Assembly (NCBI GenBank): GCA_958299035.1
Contig: CATQJL010000001.1
Location: forward strand, 75,041,594 to 75,105,593
Origin: Cylicocyclus nassatus
Lineage: Eukaryota > Nematoda > Chromadorea > Rhabditida > Strongylidae
Length of the DNA stretch: 64,000 nucleotides
Direction: 5' to 3'
Under the pieces are notes generated by a model. The model made no database searches. It was not told the origin of the DNA and was given only the letters and a program-made list of their open reading frames with translations. Below, one piece after another: positions 50,000 to 59,915 of this stretch (position 1 is the first letter of the stretch; each line of letters begins with the position of its first letter). A program made the translations under genes and the position numbers.

Positions 50000-50000
50000 C

Positions 50001-50463
50001 ACACGGCAGGTCCGATTAGTCGAAGTGCCCTTTCCAAATGAGTCTTATGCCACTTTGAAGAGCATCAGACGTTGTTTCCAAATCTATTTCACTATTTTCC
50101 GAGCGCCCCTGCATGCCGAGTTACGAATAATTTCTTAGTGCGAAAAAAAAGCATAATTAAGGTAAAACAGAATTTTACCGTCTTTTCAGCACTCAAATGA
50201 AGCAATGATAAGTATAGGTGTTTTGAACAAAATGTATTGTTCAAATGGAGTGCTCTGATAATTGACATTGGACTATTTGAGCAATTCTGACGAATTTTTT
50301 GCTAAATATTCATTCAATTTTTCAAATCAAAAAACGCTCATGACTCGATGTCCGGAGGCGTTCGGCAGATAAAGAAGACAGATTTGGAATCAGCATTCGA
50401 TGCTCTTCGTAATCGTATCAGTTTCATGTGAAAAGGCCACTTTGACCAAACTGACCTTCCTTG
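50001..50463. mobile_element. TIR MITE inside the RT gene
   Basis: The left end ACACGGCAGGTCCGATTAGT and the right end in reverse complement ACAAGGAAGGTCAGTTTGGT begin arms about 45 bases long that stay alignable (AAGTG.CCTTT). The RT frame passes from YYS to QIRGLAMG if the insert is left out. Only a single C is repeated at the junction, so the target duplication is unresolved. Confidence 0.65.
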
Positions 50464-50520
50464 TCAGATAAGAGGACTGGCGATGGGTCAATGGTTAGCC
50501 CCAGTCCTGCCATATGCTTT
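50464..50520 (+). pseudogene. Penelope-like RT, QIRGLAMG motif fragment
   Basis: Nineteen codons reading QIRGLAMGQWLAPVLPYA, the PLE RT block that follows motif A and carries the primer-grip-side glycines. It lies between a MITE and a Helitron. The next codons of the RT continue at 51463, one base out of frame. Confidence 0.85.
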
Positions 50521-51462
50521 ACTAGCTGGCTTACCCGGCTCCGCCGTATCCGGACCAAACTTGGCACACATACACTTCGGGCCCCGGCGAGTGTCACAGT
50601 CCACTTTTCGTTATCGATCGATGTCGATTTTACCAATTTTTATCGAATTTTTTGCAGAGTTCACCTACAGGGCTAGGAGTTGGCACAGGGGGGGAAGTGA
50701 GCATGGGGATTCCGAATACAATATTAGTTTTCAGAATTATCGATTACTTTTATTGATTTTATCGATTTTTTGTAAATTTTGACCTGCGGGGCTGGGAGTT
50801 TGCGCAGGGGGGTAATCGAGCATGCAGATTACGAATAAATATTAGTTTTCAAGATCGTCCATTACTTTTATCGATTTTATCGATTTTTTGAAAATTTGAG
50901 CTAGGGGGCTGGAATTTGGCACAGGGGTGTAATCGAGCATGCTGATCACCTCCCTTGGGGATGATCAGCATGCTCGATTACCCCCTGTGCCAACTCCCAG
51001 CCCCCTAGCTCAAACTTTGCAAAAAATCGATAAAATCGATAAAAGTAATCGATAATCCCGAAAACCAATATTGTATTCGGAATCCCCATGCTCGATTACC
51101 CCCCTGTGCGAACTCCCAGCCCCGTAGCTCAAACTTTGCAAAAAAATCGATAAAATCGATAAAAGTAATCGATAATCCTGAAAACCAATATTGTATTCGG
51201 AATCCCCATGCTCGATTACCCCCTGTGCCAACTCCCAGCCCCGTAGGTGAACTCAGCAAAAAAATCGATAAAAATCGATAAAATCGATATCGATCGATGA
51301 CGAAAAGTAGCCTATGACACCCGCCGGGGCCCGTAGCGTAAGTGTGCCAAGTTTGGTCCGGATCGGTTCAGAAATGGAATTTTCTATTCGGAACATACGT
51401 ACAGACATACAGACATACAGACAGACATACAGACAAACAGACATTCAGCTTTATATATAAGA
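50521..51462 (-). mobile_element. Non-autonomous Helitron, palindromic interior
   Basis: Read on the minus strand it begins TC (TCTTATATATAAAGCTGAAT) and ends CTAG (AAGCCAGCTAG), inserted between A and T with no target duplication. These are the Helitron hallmarks. Near the 5' end is a GTCTGTAT-type microsatellite (51404-51442). The interior from about 50552 to 51365 is a large inverted repeat whose arms each contain about 118-bp tandem units with ATCGATAAAATCGATAAAAG and CTGTGCCAACTCCCAGCCCC. The centre is at about 50950 (GATCACCTCCCTTGGGGATGATC). A related copy is at 62780-63537. No Rep/helicase gene. Confidence 0.78.
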
Positions 51463-52106
51463 TGAGTAAGATTGAGGAGCCAGTCCTTGCACGCTTACCC
51501 CTAAAGTACTGCCCTTACATGCTGCTGCATTATAACATCGACACAGTCCGAAATGGACGAGTATTTCAAGTTACTGAACCAGCAGTCGCAGTACATTAGG
51601 TTTACAAGAGGAATCCCGAAAAATGGATGGTTCCCTACCTTAACACCCAGATAAATAGATCTGACAGTGCCATTCACATGAAGTGGTACCGTAAGGAAGC
51701 CTCAAAGAACATCTTGGTGCACGCCAACTTCGCCACATCCAACTGCAGTCAAACGAGCCATCTTTCGAAACATGCTCAAGACTGCTGCTGCAGTATGTAC
51801 GGGTGAAAAAGAACAATGGGAAGTTTGGCTATAAATATCGCGCGAAGTAACGGCTACACGTCACCACAATATCATGGCCGTAAACCTGCGAACGGTAGTG
51901 GTAGTCAGATTCCAAAAAGAAATGCCAGCAAAATTCCTTTCTGCGTACCATTCATCTGCGACGAAGTCAGTACGGCAATCAAACATTGCATAGCCAGAGC
52001 TAAACATTCCCAATGACAACACCAAACGCAGTTGGTTAGAAATAGGTTGCATGATGTAGAATGCGATGTATGCAAAAAATACATTGTTTGTCCACACGGA
52101 AAAGTA
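51463..52106 (+). pseudogene. Penelope-like RT C-terminal part and linker
   Basis: Resumes with MSKIEEPVLARLPLKYC. In intact relatives a YxDD catalytic box follows YCR, but here the bases after TACTGCC read PYMLLHYN, so the catalytic aspartates are lost. Further on, with frameshifts and a stop, come QYIRFTRGIPKNGW, MKWYRKEASKNILVHA and a Cys-containing linker CDVCKKYIVCPHGK that precedes the endonuclease in this family. The frame is broken at the TA dinucleotide at 52105 by the palindromic element. Confidence 0.82.
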
Positions 52107-52131
52107 CAGTTGTGACAGTGGAATGTGAAAA

Positions 52132-52218
52132 ATTTCGCCGAATTCGCCAAATTCGCCGATGTCGCCGAATTCGCCGATGTCGCCGAATTCGCCGATGTCG
52201 CCGATGTCGCCGACTTTG
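52132..52218. repeat. 9-bp minisatellite, left arm of palindrome
   Basis: About nine and a half units alternating TTCGCCGAA and GTCGCCGAT, starting 25 bases inside the left tip. Frames across it read Arg-rich (HRR/IRR) peptides on one strand and Phe/Ala/Asp (FADVAE) on the other. Confidence 0.85.
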
Positions 52219-53702
52219 CGTCTTTTCGTCATAACTCCCTTCGTTCTCAATGGATTTCAAATTTGAAGGCAGATTTGGATTCAGCTCGCCGAGACGAATC
52301 TTTTCATATGTTGAACTGCTGTGATCGGCTCGGTCACGGTAAGTGCATGGTAGGAATCCGTTGCATCCTGTGGTGGTGTTTCCTAGAGTGTGTGTTTCGG
52401 CGCATAATGTAGGCAAAGGTTTAAGAAAAAGAGCGTTTGATGGAAGAGTTTCTGCTGAGTGTTTCCAGCAGAAAACCATATCCTTTTTTGTAGTGGAAAC
52501 AGAAAGGAGTACGTGAACTTAGTAAATATACATGAACCACTTACCGTCAAACAAACATAACTATACAATAACACTTTGATTAGCAAAACAATTATAATCT
52601 TTGTAATCAGCATGTCTTGTTGCTTATGTGAGCAAAGTGACACACCACATGACTATGATATTCTGCTTACAGCAAAACTTCACTTTTCTGCAGACGCCTC
52701 TTTGCAACGCTGTGGGCCAGCCCCTTTCACGCTTAAAAGGCTCCGGTAAGGCGAGTCGGAAAGAGTTGCTTCCGTAGATAATCCAGCGGTGAAAAGTAGA
52801 CGGAGACATGCTTTATAAAGCGCGAAAAGAGATGGTGAATTCTGCAAAAATCACGCGCCTTTAAATTCTACTCGCCATAACTTCCTCTAGAATAAGTATA
52901 TTCTGAATCCGAAAACGGTGCTGTGCTCAGCTCATCAAGGCGGATCCTTAGGTATACAGCATGTCCTTGATATTTCGATTTCAGTATTCTTGAATCTTTC
53001 TGCGGACGTTTCTTCTCGAAGGTGTAAAGCAGCGAGCGTTGTCCCGAATAGATTCCAGCAGGGACCTTTTGATAGTACTTTTTCTGTAGATTATGATGCG
53101 CTAAACAATAGCCGCAATTCTCTTTTCAAAGGAGTTAGAAGGGCTGGTGAATTTTAGAAAAATCATGTCGTTCTAAATTTTTCTCAACGTAACTCTAAAA
53201 TATGAAGCTCTCTTGCTAAGCAGATGTGATTTTCGTAATCAGCAGGTCGGATAACCTTTATGAGCAAGTTTTCCGAGATTTTCGGGTTATTTCATTTTTT
53301 CTCGTTTTACGCTCTTGGAAGCTCGCCGATGGATTTTGGTCAAAATGTTGATGCTCTTGAATAGTAAGGAAACTTCGTTTATAGAGGTTTTCGAACACGC
53401 TCTTTACGAATCAGTGGTATCAGACGCTTAGAGTATCTCTTTTGGAGAGATACGGTGAGGTAACTGTAACTGCACCACGAAAGTGCGTAACTTTGCCCGC
53501 ACTTCTCGCGTATCTCTCAGAAACCTTGCTTGCTTGCTCCTCTAGGTCAAAGTGACTAGAAACTGAGCTATCGAATGGTGCATGAATCGGGCTCCAGTCT
53601 ATAAAATCCGCCGAGTTGCAAGCCTACGAAAACACGTCCTCATGAAATTTGCACAAAATGTAAAGATCGCTTACTTTGTTGAAATTCCACCGTGAGTGGT
53701 TG

Positions 53703-53747
53703 TATAAAACGCGGGCGGGGTGAACGTAACATTTGCAATTAGTCATG
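53703..53747. other. Palindrome spacer
   Basis: The only unpaired part of the 3.26-kb element. It contains TATAAAACGCGGGCGGGG next to the left arm. A TATA-like string beside a GC box here may be chance. Confidence 0.6.
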
Positions 53748-55236
53748 CAACCACTCACGATGGAATTTCAACAAAGTACGCGATCTTTACATTTTGTGCA
53801 AATTTCATGAGGACGTGTTTTCGTAGGCTTGCAACTCGGCGGATTTTATAGACTGGAGCCCGATTCATGCACCATTCGATAGCTCAGTTCCTAGTCACTT
53901 TGACATAGAGGAGCAAGCAAGCAAGGTTGCTTACAGATACGCTAGAAGTGCGGGCAAAGTTACGCACTTTCGTGGTGCAGTTACAGTTACCTCACCGTAT
54001 CTCTCCAAAAAGACACTGTAATCCTCAGAGACCATGATTTTCGTAAAGAGCGTGTTCGAAAACCTCTATAAACGAAGTTTCCTTACTATTCAAGAGCATC
54101 AACATTTTGACCAAAATCCATCGGCGAGCTTCCAGAGCGTAAAACGAGAAAAAATGAAATAACCCGAAAATCTCGGAAAACTTGCTCATAAAGGTTATCC
54201 GACCTGCTGATTACGAAAATCACATCTGCTTAGCAAGAGAGCTTCATATTTTAGAGTTACGTTGAGAAAAATTTAGAACGACATGATTTTTCTAAAATTC
54301 ACCAGCCCTTCTAACTCCTTTGAAAAGAGAATTGCGGCTATTGTTTAGCGCATCATAATCTACAGAAAAAGTACTATCAAAAGGTCCCTGCTGGAATCTA
54401 TTCGGGACAACGCTCGCTGCTTTACACCTTCGAGAAGAAACGTCCGCAGAAAGATTCAAGAATACTGAAATCGAAATATCAAGGACATGCTGTATACCTA
54501 AGGATCCGCCTTGATGAGCTGAGCACAGCACCGTTTTCGGATTCAGAATATACTTATTCTAGAGGAAGTTATGGCGAGTAGAATTTAAAGGCGCGTGATT
54601 TTTGCAGAATTCACCATCTCTTTTCGCGCTTTATAAAGCATGTCTCCGTCTACTTTTCACCGCTGGATTATCTACGGAAGCAACTCTTTCCGACTCGCCT
54701 TACCGGAGCCTTTTAAGCGTGAAAGGGGCTGGCCCACAGCGTTGCAAAGAGGCGTCTGCAGAAAAGTGAAGTTTTGCTGTAAGCAGAATATCATAGTCAT
54801 GTGGTGTGTCACTTTGCTCACATAAGCAACAAGACATGCTGATTACAAAGATTATAATTGTTTTGCTAATCAAAGTGTTACTGTATAGTTATGTTTGTTT
54901 GACGGTAAGTGGTTCATGTATATTTACTAAGTTCACGTACTCCTTTCTGTTTTTTCCACTACAAAAAAGGATATGGTTTTCTGCTGGAAACACTCAGCAG
55001 AAACTCTTCCATCAAGCGCTCTTTTTCTTAAACCTTTGCCTACATTATGCGCCGAAACACACACTCTAGAAAACACCACCACAGGATGCAACGGATTCCT
55101 ACCATGCACTTACCGTGACCGAGCCGATCACAGCAGTTCAATATATGAAAAGATTCGCCTCGGCAAGCTGAATCCAAATCTGCCTTCAAATTTGAAATCC
55201 ATTGAGAACGAAGGGAGTTATGACGAAAAGACGCAA

Positions 55237-55340
55237 AGTCGGCGACATCGGCGACATCGGCGAATTCGGCGACATCGGCGAATTCGGCGACATCGGCGAA
55301 TTTGGCGAATTCGGCGAATTCGGCGAATTCGCCGAAATTT
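55237..55340. repeat. 9-bp minisatellite, right arm of palindrome
   Basis: The inverse of the left-arm repeat, but with about two more 9-bp units (extra CGGCGAATT). The arms have therefore changed by unit gain or loss since they formed. Confidence 0.85.
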
Positions 55341-55363
55341 TTCACATTCCACTGTCACAACTG

Positions 55364-55707
55364 TAGGTGATTGCACAAAGTCAGGATTTGTGTACCAACT
55401 ACAATGCTTGAGCTGCGATGCGATTTATATAGGAGAAACGGGTAGAGCGGGTATACGTAAAAGTCAGAGAGCACTTAGCAGATAAAAAACGAAGTTTAGC
55501 ATCACTGCTGGGAAAACATAAGCTCGAGGCGCACGATAATGGTGATTTTGATGTAAAGTTACGAGACAGGGATATCTATGAGGAAAGTCATGGAAGCCGC
55601 ATGGATTTCCAGTAGGAATTCTGCCATGAATAGCAAAAATGAATGTTTGTCTATAACGACCGATCTCTTGTCTTTCTTGTCATATTGCGAGCTGCAACCT
55701 GCACATA
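55364..55707 (+). pseudogene. Penelope-like GIY-YIG endonuclease
   Basis: Reads GDCTKSGFVYQLQCLSC then IYIGETGR, the GIY-YIG core of Penelope-like elements; VYQ stands for GIY, YIG is intact and the catalytic Arg of ETGR is present. After a frameshift near 55450 come REHLADKKRSLASLLGKHKL and, after another near 55570, EAAWISSRNSAMNSKNECLS, the family's C-terminal block with its conserved Glu. The last codons run to the TA at 55706. Reading on past the next insert gives a TAG at 57720-57722. When intact this nicks target DNA for primed reverse transcription. Confidence 0.85.
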
Positions 55708-57692
55708 CTCAGACACTCGCACCGGCCGGCGGCGCCAACTTTAGGGGCGGGGCTAAAGACCTCCGGCGAGCGGCCGAGAAATCGCACCGGCTGGCAACCG
55801 TGCGAGTCCGTAAAAGCGCGAGAGATGCACCAAAGCTCCAATACCGTTGGAAATATAGTTTTATAATGGCGGATCTCAGCATTTCGTAATGCTGGGGCAC
55901 GCCTGCAACTTGACAGCACTTGGCCTTTTTTTAAAGCCGTTTTCTTACGTTTCCATACCTTGCTCCTTCAATGTCGATGCATTGCCCAATACGACCCATA
56001 TTATGTCAATCAACAACATAGCAATTCGCTTGTTCAGTCACGGAATATATACTAGAGGAGGGCTTTGCTCCCACTTTAACTGAGTTACTGTTCCATGTCA
56101 GGACTGCTTGCATTTTGATGCTCTCGCGATTTGATTCAAATTTTTTCAGAAATGCAGAGTATACAAGAGAAGTTTTGGATAGTTTTGCGGCTTCAGTTAT
56201 ATGTGATATACTTGCTTCTCCAACACTCCTACCAGAAAATCAAAGAGGTTGGTCATTAAATGCTACGATGTTTTCTCCTCTAACCGAATCCCATTTGAGG
56301 TTTTCGGAGTAGCGGCTGCTATTGCTGATATTCCAGATGGACATGTTAGAATGTTCATCTATTATCTGGCGCTGGATCCGGGAGAAATTGCAAAAAGAAA
56401 TGATTTCGTGCTAGCAGGAGGACATTTCGAAAGCATCGAGCTAATGAACAATTCACAGTGGAGCGTTTACTGTATTGAAAGAGTAAGCTGCAAGTACTTT
56501 TGATTTCTGTATCTTTGCTATATTTATGTTGATTTAGTTGTACTGTTTGTTTTGTTGCGTGAACCTTTTTACAGCTATAAGATCAGTGAATACCCATTCA
56601 TTTTTGTCCCATTGTTTGCAAAGGTAACTTTATTAATGAGTCTGTGATTGGACTTATTACTGTTTTTCACTGTTTAGGCGTTGGCTGTAGCCGAAGTGAA
56701 ACGAAGCGATAAGTTTGCTGAGGCCTTGGAGAAACAATCACAGCCAAAAACCCACTTTTCACGAACACAGCTCGCTGTGGTAGTACGTTGTTAGGAGAAA
56801 TGCTACACAGGTAACGCTACAGCAAGGAACTTCCTTTCTGTTCTTAGAGTTTTTTAGTCCATGCTTTACTTCAAATGGTGTGACCGCTGCTATCAGCTTT
56901 AGCAGATTTACCGCCGTTACTAGTGTTACCACTGTCACCGTTGTCCAGTTTACTTTCTTCCGTTACGAATTTCGGAATTGAATTTCGGTATAGACCACAC
57001 TTTTTCCCGAAACTTTGACCGCGATATGCTTTGAGCCAAAGAACCATTTTAAGATTTTTTGATCCAAGAGGACCGGGCTATATGATCGTTAGCAGGCATG
57101 CCTCACTTTATGTTGCCTCATTCCAATGATTCCTATCTTGCCTCACCCGCGCGATTCCACATTTGATCTCATCATATAGGTGGACTCGATGAACTTGTGA
57201 AGTGATGTCAATGCGCATTGCGCATTCAATTGGTTTCCCTGTTTTGTTCATTTTATATGATTTTAGATGTATTGTGTGTTGTAATTCTCATAATTGTTGC
57301 ATGTTAGTTGCATATACTGTTTCGATTCTGATTCAAATGAAGATATCTATCATCATTTTAATTTGAAAAATTTAGTGAACAGAGTGAACGACCAAAAAGA
57401 AAACATGAAAATAAGGAAATGAATAAGCAAAAAGTATGCTCTACAACTGACTGGGTAGCCTAGAGCGCGAAAGCGCTGTAGCATTCAATTTGCTGTACAG
57501 AATCTAACAGAATATCGTGCTTCGATGTCGACTTGCTGCGCGCGACGTTTTCCCTGCTGGTTGGCGATCTAGCCATTTCCGGCCGACGACCGTTTCATGA
57601 CCGGCCGGCGAGCGCGCACGAACGGCTGAGACGGATCACGATGTCCCGCCAGACGGCCATCGCCTGGTCGCCGGCCGGTGCGAGTGTCTGAG
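55708..57692. mobile_element. TIR element (CTCAGACA ends, TA duplication) carrying gene-like exons
   Basis: The ends are CTCAGACACTCGCACCGGCC and its perfect complement, flanked by TA at 55706-55707 and 57693-57694. Joining the flanks continues the PLE C-terminus (ELQPAH + IKTSHTE, stop). The outer parts are GC-rich (55735-55830 and 57530-57690); the inside is AT-rich and holds the exon-like frames at 56115-56790. A similar CTCAGACA tip starts the elements at 16636 and 35061, though those lack clear TA duplications. Superfamily unassigned. Confidence 0.6.
56150..56793 (+). pseudogene. Exon-like coding fragment inside the TIR element
   Basis: After TTTTTTCAG (56149) an open frame reads AEYTREVLDSFAASVICDIL. 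With a one-base frame change near 56250 it continues FEVFGVAAAIADIPDGHVRM and HFESIELMNNSQWSVYCIER up to a GTAAGC donor (about 56482). A second exon after CACTGTTTAG (about 56680) reads ALAVAEVKRSDKFAEALEKQ and SRTQLAVVVRC to TAG, in phase 0 with the first. The composition and splice signals look like real coding sequence. It is either a captured host gene fragment or the element's own decayed gene. No known domain recognised. Confidence 0.45.
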
Positions 57693-57749
57693 TATAAAGA
57701 CATCGCACACTGAGTAGTACTCAGTGTAGCCCGCTACTTTCGTACGGTT

Positions 57750-58000
57750 ATTACTCACTTTCACTAACATCGCGGTGGATCCAAGGTTCGTTCTTCATCT
57801 ATAAGGTTCTCAGCACGTTGTGCATGAGACATCTGGACAGAGCAATGCCTGGTGATTGGCGTTTGGCGGTTTCGCTCCGTGAATGAAAGAAGACTTTGTT
57901 TTCAGACCTCCGAAGACGACGACTTAGTCGAAACGCTTCCGGTCGATAAACATTATCCGTAAAACCTAGTTCTGGCATAATATAAAAGAAGATTTTAGCA
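57750..58000 (+). repeat. Right pseudo-LTR with hammerhead-ribozyme-like motif
   Basis: Inverted partner of 49322-49561. At 57905-57935 it reads CCGAAGACGACGACTTAGTC then GAAACG, resembling the CUGANGA, stem II and GAAA core of hammerhead ribozymes. CCGTA about 25 bases further (57956) could close stem III (ACG with CGU) and supply the cleavage position. Such ribozymes are known in Penelope-like pseudo-LTRs. The first box has a C for U change and stem I pairs poorly, so activity is doubtful. Confidence 0.55.
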
Positions 58001-58421
58001 CTTTTCTTTCTTTTTGCTAAACCCAAAATGTGTTGAGCAGAAGAGGCGATCGTTTTCGCGCGGTGCTCAATTGAAATAGTAAAAATATTACATAAGGCAA
58101 GTCTATGAGATCTTTTTGAAAATTTTTTCTAAAACAAGCACCGCTACAATGAAATCGTTCAGGGCCTTAGTTCGTAAACTTAAATGGGCCATGATTACTA
58201 ACAGGACGTTTTATGGAATAAAGACTTTCAATCTAATAAACTCATATTCATCACTACTCTTTCCAAGCGTCGAAAGACCTCAACACCTTTTCTTATCTTA
58301 GCCAAATCATTGAATTCTACCTTAAAAAATTCCCAGAACTCCCCTCCCAGAAGCGCTTTGAAATAGAGATCGAAAGCAGATTTGAAATTTGCGTTCCATG
58401 CTCTATAAGGTAGTGCACATC

Positions 58422-59013
58422 TCATATGGAAAATGCCACTCCGACCAAGTATCCTTCCCTTATTAGATGTCCTGTTTCACGTGGCGTGCAGGCCTCGGCA
58501 CAAAAGTTTCCATTTGTCCCTGTCCCTTGCTTCAGGCATCCACGATCTTCTTGGTTGTCGCCGGTGGCTACGTCCACGATTTCTAGGCGCGAAAATCGTA
58601 TCCAACTGATATTCAGCCGTTCCATCCGTTCCACGAACACGTCTGCCATCTCGTTGGTGGTCTTCCTCGGAAACGTTCTGCTTCGCGAGGAATCCACTCA
58701 GATGTTTTTAGTGTCCATCTGTTCTTCTCATAATGTGACGGGCCCATCGGTGCTTCGTTTTAACAACGTATGCCGCTGGGTCACGAAAACGGGACATCCT
58801 TCTCAAATCCGTACTAGTCTGACAAGATGTTGTTTGTGTCGGCTCATCCTCAGAAGATTGCACTTGAGCGCTCTGCGGATGGTCCGTATAGCTTTCAACG
58901 TGGTGCTGTGTAGGCCCAAGCCTCAGCTGCGTAATAGAGCGCTGGGAGAATGGTTGAGTTAAACGGTGGGCACGAAGATCCGAGTCGTGTTCTGTGCCCA
59001 GTTGTGTGCCCAT
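58422..59013 (-). pseudogene. RTE-like LINE, 3' end of the polymerase ORF
   Basis: The minus strand reads RRMSRFRDPAAYVVKTKHRW followed by ARHIMRR, a block typical of the C-terminus of nematode RTE-like endonuclease/reverse-transcriptase proteins. Upstream, in another frame, are remnants of the preceding AEAWAYT-like block. Downstream, after frame changes, come EWIPREA-like and RPPTRWQ-like remnants in about the expected positions. No catalytic RT or endonuclease motif remains. This is a 5'-truncated, mutated LINE fragment. The tail beyond 58422 was not delimited. Confidence 0.7.
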
Positions 59014-59915
59014 AAAGTGCTGAGAGGGGAAAAATCTTTAAGGTGATGCGTGCATCATATTTTCCTCAAGCAAGCAAAATTATAAGCGATGGCGCCAAAA
59101 AACTGAGTAACTTTTGAGATTGTGAGGCTGCCTACTATCATTCCACATCACATTTGCGATTCTGTAACTCATGTACGCATGCTTCACTTTTTTAGCGAGT
59201 TCTCATTAGACTGCTTTTGGTGAGCAAGACTCATTAAACTGCTTCTAGTGCGCTTGAATTCTTTCGCTTCTCATCCTTGAGAAAATAAAAAGCACAAACG
59301 ACGCAAATTAGTGGAGTAAGCTCTTATTTGTACAAAACCCATTCTAGAGAAATGCTCTTCAAAACTAGTTTGCGAAAGATCATATATTTCTGCAGAAATA
59401 ATTGTTATGCTATGTCGCTTGCACGCTCACGAAGACTGCAAAGCAAGGCTGAATTATTCTTGTTTTGCATAAGAGCAGACCCAATTAAATATAATTCATT
59501 GTGCAACTCTTCCACAGCAACAAACGCATATAGATTTTTGGAATGCTTCAAAGTTTGAGTACAAGATTGGTGCCTTGTAACATTCATTGGGTAATGTTGT
59601 TCTCTAAGCAGTAGTTTGGGCTGTTGATAACGTATATGTTAGCGTATGTGTATAGCGTATCACTGTTCTGGAATGTAAGCAGAATAAATGGAAATAAGCC
59701 ATCTGTTACCGAAGACGCAATGTCTCGAGATTATTTTTTGCATACAAATACCCTGGAAGGTAAGATGCCGAAAGCAGGCGTGAAGGTTGTGATTAACTTA
59801 CCATTACGATTGTAAGTTGTAACAGTAAAAAACAGTAAATGTGGCTTTGTGGTGTCAATGTTGTCGGATATTCTCAAGAAAGAGTAAATTCTCACATCGA
59901 CAAATGATGAATATA

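Larger units (their letters stand above)
52107..55363. mobile_element. 3.26-kb giant palindromic transposon with TA duplication
   Basis: The ends are CAGTTGTGACAGTGGAATGT and its complement, flanked by TA at 52105-52106 and 55364-55365. TA duplication and CAGT tips suggest a Tc1/mariner-type transposition. Almost the whole element is inverted repeat: arms of about 1.6 kb (to 53702 and from 53748) surround a 45-base spacer. The arms are near identical: a 79-codon frame (52918-53157 and 54292-54531) is the same in both. They differ in a patch of about 40 bases near 53410-53450 versus 54000-54050, single bases, and the number of 9-bp units next to the tips. No transposase-like frame. The PLE coding frame closes exactly without it. 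Confidence 0.85.
49322..58000 (+). mobile_element. Penelope-like retroelement with inverted pseudo-LTRs and four nested insertions
   Basis: The coding pieces are a reverse transcriptase core (49520-49999, 50464-50520, 51463-52106) and a GIY-YIG endonuclease (55364-55707), the defining pair of Penelope-like elements. They are split by inserts at 50001-50463, 50521-51462, 52107-55363 and 55708-57692. Without these, little more than 1.5 kb of coding remains, so the N-terminal part of the RT is missing: a 5'-truncated copy. About 240-bp inverted repeats bound it (49322-49561 and 57750-58000). Inverted pseudo-LTRs are known in this group. Several frameshifts and stops make it a dead copy. Confidence 0.85.

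Noticed and set aside
55237..55340. Arg-rich (HRR/IRR) repeat protein
   Set aside because: It is the 9-bp minisatellite of the palindrome's arm; the frame is fused to the GIY-YIG sequence only by chance.
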